6,771 nucleotides of DNA from Planctomycetaceae bacterium (lineage in GTDB: Bacteria; Planctomycetota; Planctomycetia; Planctomycetales; Planctomycetaceae): contig JAESQE010000639.1 in NCBI GenBank assembly GCA_016765335.1, forward strand, positions 1-6,771, given 5' to 3'. Position 1 is the stretch's first letter, and each line of letters starts with the position of its first letter. Of this stretch, positions 1 through 5,712 are shown piece after piece. A program made the position numbers and the translations under genes. The notes under the pieces were generated by a model. It saw nothing but the letters and a program-made list of their open reading frames with translations, did not search any database and had not been told where the DNA came from.

Positions 1-236
1 GCGACCCGCTGAATTGGCAATGATTTACGAGCCATTGTGACAAGTCGTTCAACAAACGGTCGAATTTCCTTTGCCTTAGCAACTGTAGTCGTAATCCTGC
101 CGGCAACCTTAGGAGCTTGAATATCATCAGGATCGATACGTACCGATCGAATCAAACTGACTGCCATGTTTTTGAACATAGCTTTACGGTGTGACGGAGT
201 TCGTCCCAAATGTCGTCCACGAACGCGATGTCGCAT
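1..236 (-). CDS. rplQ: 50S ribosomal protein L17 (partial, 3' end outside window)
   Basis: L17 is a large-subunit protein that lines the peptide exit tunnel region. The visible 78 residues start at ATG 236 with [20 protein letters not shown], the hallmark L17 N-terminus, and continue through [10 protein letters not shown] and the conserved [19 protein letters not shown] block. The reading frame is still open at base 1, so the C-terminal part is missing from the window. Compared with the E. coli protein there are about 13 extra residues (roughly 34-47, ending APKVAGR) between the first helix and the KAKE helix; I remember similar inserts in planctomycete L17. It follows rpoA by 94 nt, the usual order. 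No Shine-Dalgarno sequence is visible in front of the ATG (preceding bases GAATAAGTAAAACC), so it may rely on coupling to rpoA or on leader-poor initiation. Identity is very sure. Confidence 0.96.
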   Translation of the reverse strand, partial: MRHRVRGRHLGRTPSHRKAMFKNMAVSLIRSVRIDPDDIQAPKVAGRITTTVAKAKEIRPFVERLVTMARKSLPIQRV

Positions 237-315
237 GGTTTTACTTATTCACTAATAAAGATACTAACTGACTGAAAACTAAACTTTACAGAACGGGCAT
301 CGATTAAATGCACGA

Positions 316-333
316 TAAGTTTCTGAAAACTTA
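316..333 (-). other. Hairpin containing the rpoA stop codon
   Basis: A perfect 7-bp inverted repeat (arms 316-322 and 327-333, TAAGTTT/AAACTTA) with a 4-nt loop sits exactly on the end of rpoA, its first three transcribed bases being the TAA stop. No U-tract follows, so it is not an intrinsic terminator. It could stabilise the 3' end of the rpoA message or affect coupling to rplQ. The stem is AT-rich, so a chance origin is possible. Confidence 0.35.
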
Positions 334-1347
334 GTTAGACATTGTTTGACGTTTTGGCAATTTCATGCCCATACGCAACCCGATGCTTGAAAGACGTTCG
401 CTGACTTCGGTAAGAGTTGTTTCACCAAAGTTACGAACCTGAAGCAACTGGTCTTGTGATCGACTGACTAAGTCTCTGACGGTCACAATCCCTTCTGACT
501 CCAAGCAATTCGTTGCTCGCACTGAAAGATTCAATTCAGCCAAAGACTGATTGAGTTTCTCTTCCAGTTCAAGATCGATCGGTGAATGACCTGTCGCTTC
601 TGACATGCCATTCAGACCATCCTCTGGAGGAAGTTCCGGTCCAGATTCGCGGTAAGTAATGAATGGATTCAAATGCTTTCGCATAATCTTAGCCGCTTCA
701 ACCAACGCCATTTCAGGGCTGATTGTTCCATTCGTCCAGATATCCAAAATGAGTTTATCGTAGTTGGTTCGCTGACCAACGCGTGTCTCTTCAACAGAGA
801 ACCGAACTCGTTCCACGGGTGAGTAAAGAGCATCCAAAGGAATCACTCCCACCTCAACCTCGTCCTTGGCATGTTCCCTGGCAGGAATATAACCACGACC
901 ATTTTCTACGGTTAACTCAACAGTAAAAGGAACGTCATCAGTCATCGTCGCAATGACCATGTCTTTGTTAATCACTTCAACCTGATCGTCAGTAATGACG
1001 TCTGCCCCTGTGACAACACCACGAGTATGCTTTTCGATACGAATCGTTTTGGGACCCGCAGCATAGCTTTTAACGATCAATGATTTCAAATTCAGGCAAA
1101 TGTCTGTCACGTCTTCGACAACACCTGGAATCGATGTGAATTCGTGCTGTGCACCTTGAATTTTCACACGTGTGATAGAACTTCCTTCCAATGAAGAAAG
1201 AAGAATTCGTCTCAAACTGTTTCCAATTGTTGACCCGAAACCGTATTCGAAAGGCTCACATACAAATCGACCAAAGCTCGATGTAGCAGTCTCACGATCA
1301 ATAACCAAACGATTCGGCAACTCTAAACCGCGCCAACGAATTCGCAT
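331..1347 (-). CDS. rpoA: DNA-directed RNA polymerase subunit alpha
   Basis: The alpha subunit forms the dimer that assembles beta and beta' and carries a C-terminal domain that reads UP elements and activators. The 338-residue protein is full length (E. coli 329). The N-terminal domain (about 1-230) shows [12 protein letters not shown] at 36-47, the dimer/assembly motif, and [27 protein letters not shown] at about 155-181. An acidic linker (about 233-262) leads to the C-terminal domain with LSVRATNCL (274-282) and VRNFGETTL (304-312). R277 and N280 match the DNA-contacting R265 and N268 of E. coli, but the positions of K271 and K298 are E283 and T310. The ATG start has an excellent AGGGAG Shine-Dalgarno (1355-1360, 7-nt spacing). 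It lies 203 nt after rpsK, with no rpsD between, and 94 nt before rplQ. Identity is certain. Confidence 0.99.
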   Translation of the reverse strand: MRIRWRGLELPNRLVIDRETATSSFGRFVCEPFEYGFGSTIGNSLRRILLSSLEGSSITRVKIQGAQHEFTSIPGVVEDVTDICLNLKSLIVKSYAAGPKTIRIEKHTRGVVTGADVITDDQVEVINKDMVIATMTDDVPFTVELTVENGRGYIPAREHAKDEVEVGVIPLDALYSPVERVRFSVEETRVGQRTNYDKLILDIWTNGTISPEMALVEAAKIMRKHLNPFITYRESGPELPPEDGLNGMSEATGHSPIDLELEEKLNQSLAELNLSVRATNCLESEGIVTVRDLVSRSQDQLLQVRNFGETTLTEVSERLSSIGLRMGMKLPKRQTMSN

Positions 1348-1354
1348 GAATTCT

Positions 1355-1360
1355 CTCCCT
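1355..1360 (-). promoter_or_regulatory. Shine-Dalgarno of rpoA
   Basis: AGGGAG with a 7-nt gap to the ATG at 1347. It is among the strongest ribosome binding sites in the window, and it fixes the start MRIRWRG, which matches the family N-terminus. Confidence 0.8.
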
Positions 1361-1382
1361 GAATAATGTAAGCAAAAGCAAT

Positions 1383-1436
1383 GACGAAACCATTAAGCAG
1401 ATTAATAATACTGATTAACAATTCCTCTGCTTCGTC
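1383..1436 (-). promoter_or_regulatory. Long stem-loop in the rpoA leader
   Basis: In the transcript, GACGAAGCAG (1436-1427) pairs with CTGC (1400-1397) and TTCGTC (1388-1383), leaving an 8-nt bulge on one side. The interior is closed by the imperfect AT-rich arms ATTGTTAAT and ATTATTAAT around a CAGT loop. The 5' base GACGAA and the inner GCAG are contiguous on one strand, so the 10 pairs stack apart from the bulge. The structure ends 22 nt upstream of the rpoA Shine-Dalgarno and is not followed by a U-run, so it looks like a leader element, not a terminator. Its function is unknown. By analogy with autoregulated alpha-operon mRNAs it could bind a ribosomal protein, but that is inference. 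Confidence 0.4.
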
Positions 1437-1467
1437 AAAAAACATATTTGATTATTTAATGTTTGAG

Positions 1468-1498
1468 GGGCAGATACTCTACCCATGACCCGAGAATC
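1468..1498 (-). promoter_or_regulatory. Two tandem small hairpins between rpsK and rpoA
   Basis: In the transcript a CCCG/CGGG hairpin with a 6-nt loop is followed after four bases by GGGTAGA GTA TCTGCCC (1484-1468), a 7-bp stem with one G-U pair and a 3-nt loop. They begin about 50 nt after the rpsK stop. Downstream is CTCAAACATTAAAT, not a U-run, so termination is unlikely. They may protect the 3' end of the rpsK message or form part of an rpoA leader. Confidence 0.35.
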
Positions 1499-1550
1499 CG
1501 GGAAGCACTCTGGACTACCAACATTTGATAATTCCAAAGTACCCTATTCC

Positions 1551-1931
1551 TCAAACGCGTCGTTTCTTTGGAGGCCGGCAACCATTGTGCGGCAAAGGGG
1601 TGACATCTTCAATCAACTTGATTGAAATCCCAGGTGTTTGCAAACCAGTGATTGCACTTTCACGCCCAGAACCAGGCCCTTTTACGCGAATGTCCATTTC
1701 ACGAACACCGAATTTTTTCGCACGGTCTGCACAAACTTCAGCTGCCCGCTGAGCAGCAAACGGCGTACTCTTTCGGCTTCCCTTGAATCCGGATGTCCCA
1801 GCTGTCGCCCAACACAACACGTCTCCGTTTGTGTCGGTAATCGTCACCATTGTGTTATTAAACGTTGCCTTGATATGAGCAATCGCCTTGGTCACGTTAC
1901 GCCTGATCTTCTTCTTCTTTGCCTTAGCCAC
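1551..1931 (-). CDS. rpsK: 30S ribosomal protein S11
   Basis: S11 is part of the 30S platform near the mRNA exit and E site. The 126-residue protein is full length. It has the basic N-terminus [21 protein letters not shown], the core [10 protein letters not shown] (24-33), [20 protein letters not shown] (45-64), and the near-invariant tail [12 protein letters not shown]...[21 protein letters not shown]. Two GTG codons stand in tandem (1934 and 1931). I prefer 1931 because it gives MAKAKKKK, the usual family start, and lies 6 nt from the GGGGG run at 1938-1942; the GTG at 1934 would leave only 3 nt. It is separated from rpsM by about 190 nt, much wider than in a classical alpha operon, and the gap holds a nested hairpin. 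Identity is certain; the start is probable. Confidence 0.97.
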   Translation of the reverse strand: MAKAKKKKIRRNVTKAIAHIKATFNNTMVTITDTNGDVLCWATAGTSGFKGSRKSTPFAAQRAAEVCADRAKKFGVREMDIRVKGPGSGRESAITGLQTPGISIKLIEDVTPLPHNGCRPPKKRRV

Positions 1932-1961
1932 CACACACCCCCGTAAACTGTCAACTCAATT

Positions 1962-1996
1962 CCTGCCAGACCTCAACCAAGGTCCACCTGCAGGTG
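1962..1996 (-). promoter_or_regulatory. Nested hairpin / 12-bp palindrome in the rpsK leader
   Basis: The transcript can form an outer stem CCTGC (1994-1990) with GCAGG (1966-1962) and an inner stem GACCT (1984-1980) with AGGTC (1973-1969) around a TGGTTG loop. The upstream arm also lies in a perfect 12-bp palindrome CACCTGCAGGTG (1985-1996), which could form an alternative hairpin or a protein-binding site in DNA. No U-run follows. The element ends about 20 nt before the GGGGG ribosome binding site of rpsK, a suitable position for a translational operator. Its role is inferred from position only. Confidence 0.4.
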
Positions 1997-2022
1997 ATAT
2001 ACTTTTCATCTCGCCACTTGAC

Positions 2023-2054
2023 ATCGTAATTCAACAGGTAGAAACCCATTTCAA
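2023..2054 (-). promoter_or_regulatory. Possible promoter upstream of rpsK
   Basis: A TTGAAA box (2049-2054) is followed by TTACGAT (2023-2029). The same pair of boxes occurs in front of secY (5667-5696). The spacing of 19-20 nt here is longer than the sigma70 optimum, so the call is weak. Confidence 0.18.
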
Positions 2055-2123
2055 ATCATAGACTCGAACATCAAACGCACTGTACTTGACGTTAACGACA
2101 AAACAAGTTAAGCAACGCAACAT

Positions 2124-2510
2124 TTAGTGCTTCGAATCCTTGACACCTTTTTTACCAGCAACTGTTTTCCGAATCCCTTTACGAGTTCGAGCATTGGTAA
2201 TTGTTCGTTGCCCACGAACAGGCAACCCACGACGATGCCGAATACCACGGTAAGACTGAATCTCACGCAAGCGTGAAATATTCTGCTGAACCTGGCGACG
2301 CAATTGACCTTCAATCACATACTCAGTATCCAACAAGTTATTCAGATGAGCAATATCATCATCGCTCAAGTCCGAAGCTTTAGTTCGTGGCTCAACATTT
2401 AGCTTACGACAAATTTCGATCGCTGTATGCTGACCGATCCCGTAAAGGTATGTCAGCGAAATATAGGCCGCTTTATTGTTCGGAATATCAACACCCTGAA
2501 CACGTGGCAT
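2124..2510 (-). CDS. rpsM: 30S ribosomal protein S13
   Basis: S13 sits in the 30S head and contacts the P-site tRNA and the 50S subunit. The 128-residue protein shows the canonical start MPRVQGVDIPNNK, a helix-two-turn-helix region with LTYLYGIG (19-26), and the C-terminal signature YRGIRHRRGLPVRGQRT (87-103) followed by NARTRKG and a basic tail, TVAGKKGVKDSKH. The ATG start is supported by GGAG (2521-2524) 10 nt upstream. It follows rpmJ by 99 nt, and rpsK comes 189 nt later. This is the rpmJ-rpsM-rpsK order of alpha operons. Nothing unusual is seen in the protein. Identity is certain. Confidence 0.99.
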   Translation of the reverse strand: MPRVQGVDIPNNKAAYISLTYLYGIGQHTAIEICRKLNVEPRTKASDLSDDDIAHLNNLLDTEYVIEGQLRRQVQQNISRLREIQSYRGIRHRRGLPVRGQRTITNARTRKGIRKTVAGKKGVKDSKH

Positions 2511-2609
2511 AACTTAAGCACTCCGATTATTAATATGACTATCAACTAAAAACGCGATCAAAACCGCAGACATCAACCCAAACGCAAACTTCAACAAAAC
2601 GTTAGAAAT

Positions 2610-2726
2610 CTATCCCTGACGCTGTTTATGCTTTGGGTTGGTAGAACAGATCACATAAATCCGACCTTTGCGGCGGACAACCTTACAGTTTTCGCAAATT
2701 CTTTTAACGCTTGCCCGGACTTTCAT
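2610..2726 (-). CDS. rpmJ: 50S ribosomal protein L36 (zinc-binding form)
   Basis: L36 is the smallest large-subunit protein and helps organise 23S rRNA. The 38 codons run from ATG 2726 to TAG 2610 and read [20 protein letters not shown] followed by [18 protein letters not shown]. The full zinc set is present: C11, C14, C27 and H33, so this is the zinc-containing paralogue type. Length and sequence are typical of the family. Only a weak ribosome binding site is seen (GTGGTG ending 4 nt before ATG, or AAAGGG further away). A 6-bp hairpin lies about 44 nt upstream of the start. It lies 99 nt before rpsM; infA, which often precedes it, is absent. After its TAG the same frame remains open for 31 more codons. 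Identity is certain. Confidence 0.97.
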   Translation of the reverse strand: MKVRASVKRICENCKVVRRKGRIYVICSTNPKHKQRQG

Positions 2727-2769
2727 GAAACACCACAACCCTTTGATAAATAACCACTTAGAGAGATAC

Positions 2770-2785
2770 AGCTGATACTTCAGCT
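2770..2785 (-). promoter_or_regulatory. Hairpin upstream of rpmJ
   Basis: Perfect 6-bp stem AGCTGA/TCAGCT around a 4-nt loop, extendable by G-U pairs and flanked by AGAG/CTCT, about 44 nt before the rpmJ start. No U-run follows. It is a candidate leader element for L36 synthesis with no known counterpart that I can name. Confidence 0.3.
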
Positions 2786-2796
2786 ACCCCCTCTGC

Positions 2797-2952
2797 TTAT
2801 AAATCCGTAGCCAGATAAAACCTACCCGCAAAACGAATCTGCAAATAATGCTCATGCAGATTCACTACGTAATTAATACGATCCACAACCTGAAGATTAA
2901 AGACCACCTGAGTAAAACCCAGCTTGAAATCTCGTAACCTCTTTCCCCACAT
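2797..2952 (-). CDS. Possible small ORF in the map-rpmJ gap (51 aa, hypothetical)
   Basis: An open frame runs from ATG 2952 to TAA 2797; an in-frame ATG at 2967 would make it 56 residues. The ATG at 2952 has GAGG with a 9-nt spacing, and a promoter with a perfect TATAAT lies about 57 nt upstream. The product begins MWGKRLRDFKLG, is rich in aromatic and hydrophobic residues, and contains NLHEHYLQIRF. I recognise no family. It is not IF-1, although it sits where infA is often found. Against it: it contains the perfect 9-bp inverted repeat at 2835-2863, which may be a non-coding structure, and an open frame of this length arises easily by chance. Treat it as a candidate only. Confidence 0.18.
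   Translation of the reverse strand: MWGKRLRDFKLGFTQVVFNLQVVDRINYVVNLHEHYLQIRFAGRFYLATDL
2835..2863 (-). terminator. Perfect 9-bp hairpin, weak terminator or leader element
   Basis: Arms GAATCTGCA (2835-2843) and TGCAGATTC (2855-2863) pair perfectly around an 11-nt loop. On the minus strand the stem is followed by GTTTTGCGGG, only a four-base T-run, so termination would be weak. It lies 236 nt after the map stop and 109 nt before rpmJ. It could attenuate transcription into rpmJ, process the RNA, or end a map transcript. Confidence 0.4.
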
Positions 2953-3008
2953 AGAGTTCAACCTCATTAGATTGAAGGGATTTTTATACAGCTTGTTGGG
3001 AACGCGAA

Positions 3009-3038
3009 ATTATAGACAGACGCCCCTGCACCATACAA
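3009..3038 (-). promoter_or_regulatory. Candidate promoter for rpmJ-rpsM-rpsK-rpoA-rplQ
   Basis: A perfect -10 TATAAT (3009-3014) is preceded at 18 nt by TTGTAT (3033-3038), a 3-of-6 match to the -35 consensus. It lies 61-90 nt beyond the map stop, in non-coding sequence. A start near 3002 would give a leader of about 275 nt before rpmJ holding two hairpins and a possible small ORF. This assumes sigma70-like consensus in this lineage. Confidence 0.4.
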
Positions 3039-3098
3039 GCCAACAGCCACGCTTCCTGAGGATTTTCATCTATTCTGTCCAAATTCTCCCCAGATTCT

Positions 3099-3881
3099 TC
3101 ATTTCGTCAGCTCAGATAACCTCGGCGTGAGTATTTCCGGGCCACTGGAAGTAATCGCGACCGTATGCTCGAAGTGTACACTAGGCTCTCCGTCAATCGT
3201 TTGAACCGTCCAATAATCCTCTGCAATCAGCACCTCTTTCGCGCCAGCATTAACCATCGGCTCAATGGCAATAACTAAGCCGGGGCGTAATTCAAAATCA
3301 TTCTCCAGGGTTCCCTTATCCACATAGTGCGGAACCTGAGGATCCTCGTGCATTTCCTTGCCAATCCCATGACCAACAAAGTCTACAACCGAACTGAACC
3401 CATTCTGATTAATAAAACCCTCCAGCTTGGCAGCAACTTCACTCCAAAGCTTGCACTCAGTAATTGCATTGATCGACAACAGAAGTGAAGCCTCGCCGAC
3501 CTCAAGCAGCTTCTGCTTTTTCTCATCAACCTGACCAACAGGATAAGACCATGCAGAGTCGCCACACCATCCATTTATTTTACAACCAGTATCAACACTG
3601 ATAATATCGCCTTCAACCAGAACACGATCACTCGGGATCCCATGGACGACTTCTTCATTCACCGACATGCAGCACACAGCAGGAAAAGGGACTGGACCAG
3701 GAAAACCCTTGAAAAGAGGGATCGCGCTATTCTCCTGAAAAAGAGCTTCGACCGCCCTATCTATTTCACCTGTTGTAATCCCTGGTCGAATCATTGACGC
3801 AACCAGACGGTGCGCCTCAGCGACAAGTAAACCAGCCGGCCTCATCTGTTCAATTTCACGGCGACTTTTTAATGTAATCAC
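3099..3881 (-). CDS. map: Type I methionine aminopeptidase
   Basis: This cytosolic metalloenzyme removes the initiator methionine from nascent proteins. With the start at GTG 3881 the protein is 260 residues and begins [17 protein letters not shown], the usual start for the family. All five metal ligands are visible: D97 (SVDTG), D108 (CGDSA), H171 ([11 protein letters not shown]), E207 (AIEPMV) and E238 (FEHTVAI); the catalytic-site histidine is H80 (VVHGIP). The first three fall at the same numbers as in E. coli, with a three-residue insert before the last two. The frame is open to a GTG at 3890 (three residues longer), but that codon lies inside the GGGG ribosome binding site. It follows secY by about 100 nt with no adk between, and precedes a 372-nt spacer and rpmJ. 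Identity is certain; the start is probable. Confidence 0.97.
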   Translation of the reverse strand: MITLKSRREIEQMRPAGLLVAEAHRLVASMIRPGITTGEIDRAVEALFQENSAIPLFKGFPGPVPFPAVCCMSVNEEVVHGIPSDRVLVEGDIISVDTGCKINGWCGDSAWSYPVGQVDEKKQKLLEVGEASLLLSINAITECKLWSEVAAKLEGFINQNGFSSVVDFVGHGIGKEMHEDPQVPHYVDKGTLENDFELRPGLVIAIEPMVNAGAKEVLIAEDYWTVQTIDGEPSVHFEHTVAITSSGPEILTPRLSELTK

Positions 3882-3889
3882 AAACAACA

Positions 3890-3893
3890 CCCC
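3890..3893 (-). promoter_or_regulatory. Shine-Dalgarno that sets the map start
   Basis: GGGG(TG) ends 8 nt before GTG 3881 and resembles the 3' half of GGAGGTG. It overlaps the alternative GTG at 3890, which therefore cannot be its target. The context TTACGGGGTGT is nearly repeated before rpsK (TTTACGGGGGTGT). Confidence 0.5.
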
Positions 3894-3930
3894 GTAACAA
3901 ACAACGCAGAACCCAATGCCGGAAATGAAA

Positions 3931-3954
3931 GGTGCCCACTAAAAAGCGGGCACC
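3931..3954 (-). terminator. Hairpin downstream of secY
   Basis: GGTGCCC (3931-3937) pairs with GGGCACC (3948-3954); two inner pairs can form beyond an A-C mismatch. It starts 27 nt after the secY TAG. On the minus strand the stem is followed by TTTCATTTCC, a broken U-run, so it is a moderate or leaky terminator, or a 3'-end stabiliser, separating secY from map. Confidence 0.5.
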
Positions 3955-3980
3955 AAACAAACAATGAAACCTCAAGCAGC

Positions 3981-5351
3981 CTACTGGGGATCGTCTGACT
4001 CAAGCAAACCACGATAATTTCTCATCACCAAGTGAGAATCAATTTTCTGAACCAGGTCTAATGCAACAGACACAGCAATCAGCAAGCCTGTTCCCCCGTA
4101 GAAACTAGCCAACATGAACGGAATATTCATCCAACGGGAAACGATTGTTGGAGTAATCGCAATGATTGCCAGGAACCCTGCACCAACAAAAGTAATCCTC
4201 ACCATCACCTGCTCCAAGTACGTTGCAGTACGTGTCCCAGGACGATAGCCCGGAATAAAACTCCCGTAATCCTTCAGGTTATTAGCCATGTCCTTAGGAT
4301 TAAACGTAATCGCTGTCCAGAAGTAGCAGAAGAAGTAAATCAGCGCGACATAGCGAGAGTTATACAGGAAGCCTCGCCCCGAACCAAAAGCACCAGCCAA
4401 AGCCTGCAAAGTCATTGAACCAGGCCAGATAGTCGCAATCTGACTAAAAATAAAGTAAGGGAACATCAACAAACTAGATGCAAAAATAATCGGCATCACA
4501 CCTGCTTGATTCACCTTCAAGGGCAAAAACTGACGCTGACCACCCATAACCTTACGACCCCGGACATGCTTGGCAGATTGAATCGGAATTCGCCTTTGCC
4601 CTTGAGTAATTGCAACCACCGCAATCACGACCGCAACAAATATCGCCGAAAGCAGCAACAGCTTATCGACTCCAAGCTCAGTACCCGCCCGAACACCATC
4701 AGTAAATGCAGGCTGAAGGAACTCAAACATAACAGTAGGCATACGAGCCAGAATACCAGCCATAATCAATAAACTAATTCCGTTACCGATACCGTATTCA
4801 TCAATTTGCTCACCAATCCACATCAGAAAGACAGTACCAGCCGTCATCACTAATGCACCGATCAGATGACAGAAGAACCAATCATACTCGGAAATAATCC
4901 AACCGCTTTCCCCGGTGCCAAGCCCTCCGGATATTGCTCGTATCCAAAAATAGCTCTGCAACAAACAGATAACAACCGTAGCGTAACGGGTGTATTCATT
5001 GATTTTCTTACGACCAGCTTCGCCTTCCTTCTGCAATTGTTCCAACGGGGGATAAACACTACCCATCAATTGAAAGATAATGGAAGCAGAAATATACGGC
5101 ATAACACCAAGACCAAAAATGGTTGAGTTCCCCAAACTAGATGCGGAAAACAAAGAAACCATTTGAATGACTTGGCCCAGGCCAGAACCGGACGACTGGA
5201 GATCTTTCATCTGTTGAGAGAATATCTCTTGATCAATAAACGGAAGCGGAATCCAGAATCCGAGCCGATAGACAGCCAGAAGGCCCACAGTCAGCAAGAT
5301 CTTGTTTCGTAATTCAGGAATACGAAACATCATTATCAGTTTAGCCAGCAT
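3981..5351 (-). CDS. secY: Preprotein translocase subunit SecY
   Basis: SecY is the ten-helix channel of the Sec translocon; it works with SecE, SecG and SecA or the ribosome to pass proteins across or into the inner membrane. The 456-residue protein (E. coli 443) starts MLAKLIMMFRIPELRNKI. Approximate helices are TM1 18-35, a plug near 60-75, TM2 75-96, TM3 122-141, TM4 158-178, TM5 188-208, TM6 230-249, TM7 281-305, TM8 333-350, TM9 382-402 and TM10 414-432. The cytosolic loop after TM6 carries GQRRIPIQSAKHVRGRK (251-267); the loop after TM8 carries FIPGYRPG (365-372), where R370 matches E. coli R357, essential for SecA-driven transport. AAGG (5361-5364) lies 9 nt before ATG. A 435-nt gap with a terminator separates it from rplO, so it probably has its own promoter. 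Identity is certain. Confidence 0.99.
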   Translation of the reverse strand: MLAKLIMMFRIPELRNKILLTVGLLAVYRLGFWIPLPFIDQEIFSQQMKDLQSSGSGLGQVIQMVSLFSASSLGNSTIFGLGVMPYISASIIFQLMGSVYPPLEQLQKEGEAGRKKINEYTRYATVVICLLQSYFWIRAISGGLGTGESGWIISEYDWFFCHLIGALVMTAGTVFLMWIGEQIDEYGIGNGISLLIMAGILARMPTVMFEFLQPAFTDGVRAGTELGVDKLLLLSAIFVAVVIAVVAITQGQRRIPIQSAKHVRGRKVMGGQRQFLPLKVNQAGVMPIIFASSLLMFPYFIFSQIATIWPGSMTLQALAGAFGSGRGFLYNSRYVALIYFFCYFWTAITFNPKDMANNLKDYGSFIPGYRPGTRTATYLEQVMVRITFVGAGFLAIIAITPTIVSRWMNIPFMLASFYGGTGLLIAVSVALDLVQKIDSHLVMRNYRGLLESDDPQ

Positions 5352-5585
5352 CGACGAGTACCTTGAAAATCAAGCGTCTTATTGAATTCAACCCGACAGC
5401 AACACAAACTGAGGGAATCATTAAAGTGAATTTACCATCACCGACCACCTTGCAAAATACATTCACAAAGTCATAAGCAAATCAACTCACATCTTAAACT
5501 CAAAATGGACGAAGTGGATCATAAATAATAAAGTGAATTCAAAAAAAGAATTCTACTCTCCAGAGATGAGTGAGTTTTCGTTAAT

Positions 5586-5626
5586 CTGACAACTTTTAGC
5601 AAGTCCAGCAGGGTCGTTCCTTGACC
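5586..5626 (-). promoter_or_regulatory. Paired hairpins in the secY leader
   Basis: The transcript can form GGTC/GACC around a 7-nt loop (5626-5612). Next to it is a bulged hairpin (5611-5586) in which CTGC and GACTT pair with AAGTT and G-CAG around a GCTAA loop, about nine pairs in all. The stems lie downstream of the candidate promoters, so they would be in the mRNA leader. No RNA family is recognised. Confidence 0.3.
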
Positions 5627-5638
5627 GATCTTAACAAA

Positions 5639-5696
5639 AATATAAAAAGTTATTCAATCAACAACAATCGTAATCTCACCTACCAACCTGTTTCAA
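5639..5696 (-). promoter_or_regulatory. Candidate promoters for secY
   Basis: Two overlapping sigma70-like pairs follow the rplO terminator. The first is TTGAAA (5691-5696), 18 nt, TACGAT (5667-5672). The second is TTGTTG (5662-5667), 17 nt, TATATT (5639-5644). A promoter is needed here if the terminator is efficient, which supports the location more than either match alone does. Confidence 0.35.
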
Positions 5697-5712
5697 CACA
5701 ATGCATACAACG

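Larger units (their letters stand above)
2727..3098. other. 372-nt map-rpmJ spacer lacking infA
   Basis: No translation initiation factor IF-1 gene is present in any frame, though infA commonly lies here in other bacteria. The spacer holds, in transcription order, a -35/-10 pair, a possible 51-56 codon ORF, a perfect 9-bp hairpin overlapping that ORF, and a 6-bp hairpin shortly before rpmJ. No clear terminator is seen directly after map. Confidence 0.6.

Noticed and set aside
272..331. Direct repeat CTGAAAACT (272-280 and 323-331)
   Set aside because: Nine AT-rich bases repeated once in a non-coding gap; expected by chance.
1172..1366. Plus-strand frame of 64 codons opposite rpoA
   Set aside because: It lies antisense to a certain gene, with no ribosome binding site and no family-like sequence.
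1480..1550. tRNA-like fold in the rpsK-rpoA gap
   Set aside because: The CGGATTCTCGGG stretch hints at a T-arm, but no acceptor stem, anticodon arm or TTCGA core can be assembled.
1525..1946. Two plus-strand frames opposite rpsK
   Set aside because: Both are antisense shadows of the conserved S11 gene; their products look like reverse-frame readings.
2924..3130. Plus-strand frame of 68 codons over the map end and the spacer
   Set aside because: It runs into the conserved map C-terminus on the opposite strand, has no recognisable domain, and opposes all neighbouring genes.
4506..5126. Plus-strand frames of 86-88 codons opposite secY
   Set aside because: They are antisense to a fully conserved secY and have low-complexity, unfamily-like products.
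5335..5415. 26-codon frame MIPSVCVAVG... overlapping the secY start
   Set aside because: No Shine-Dalgarno, no recognisable product, and short enough to occur by chance; it ends out of frame just inside secY.
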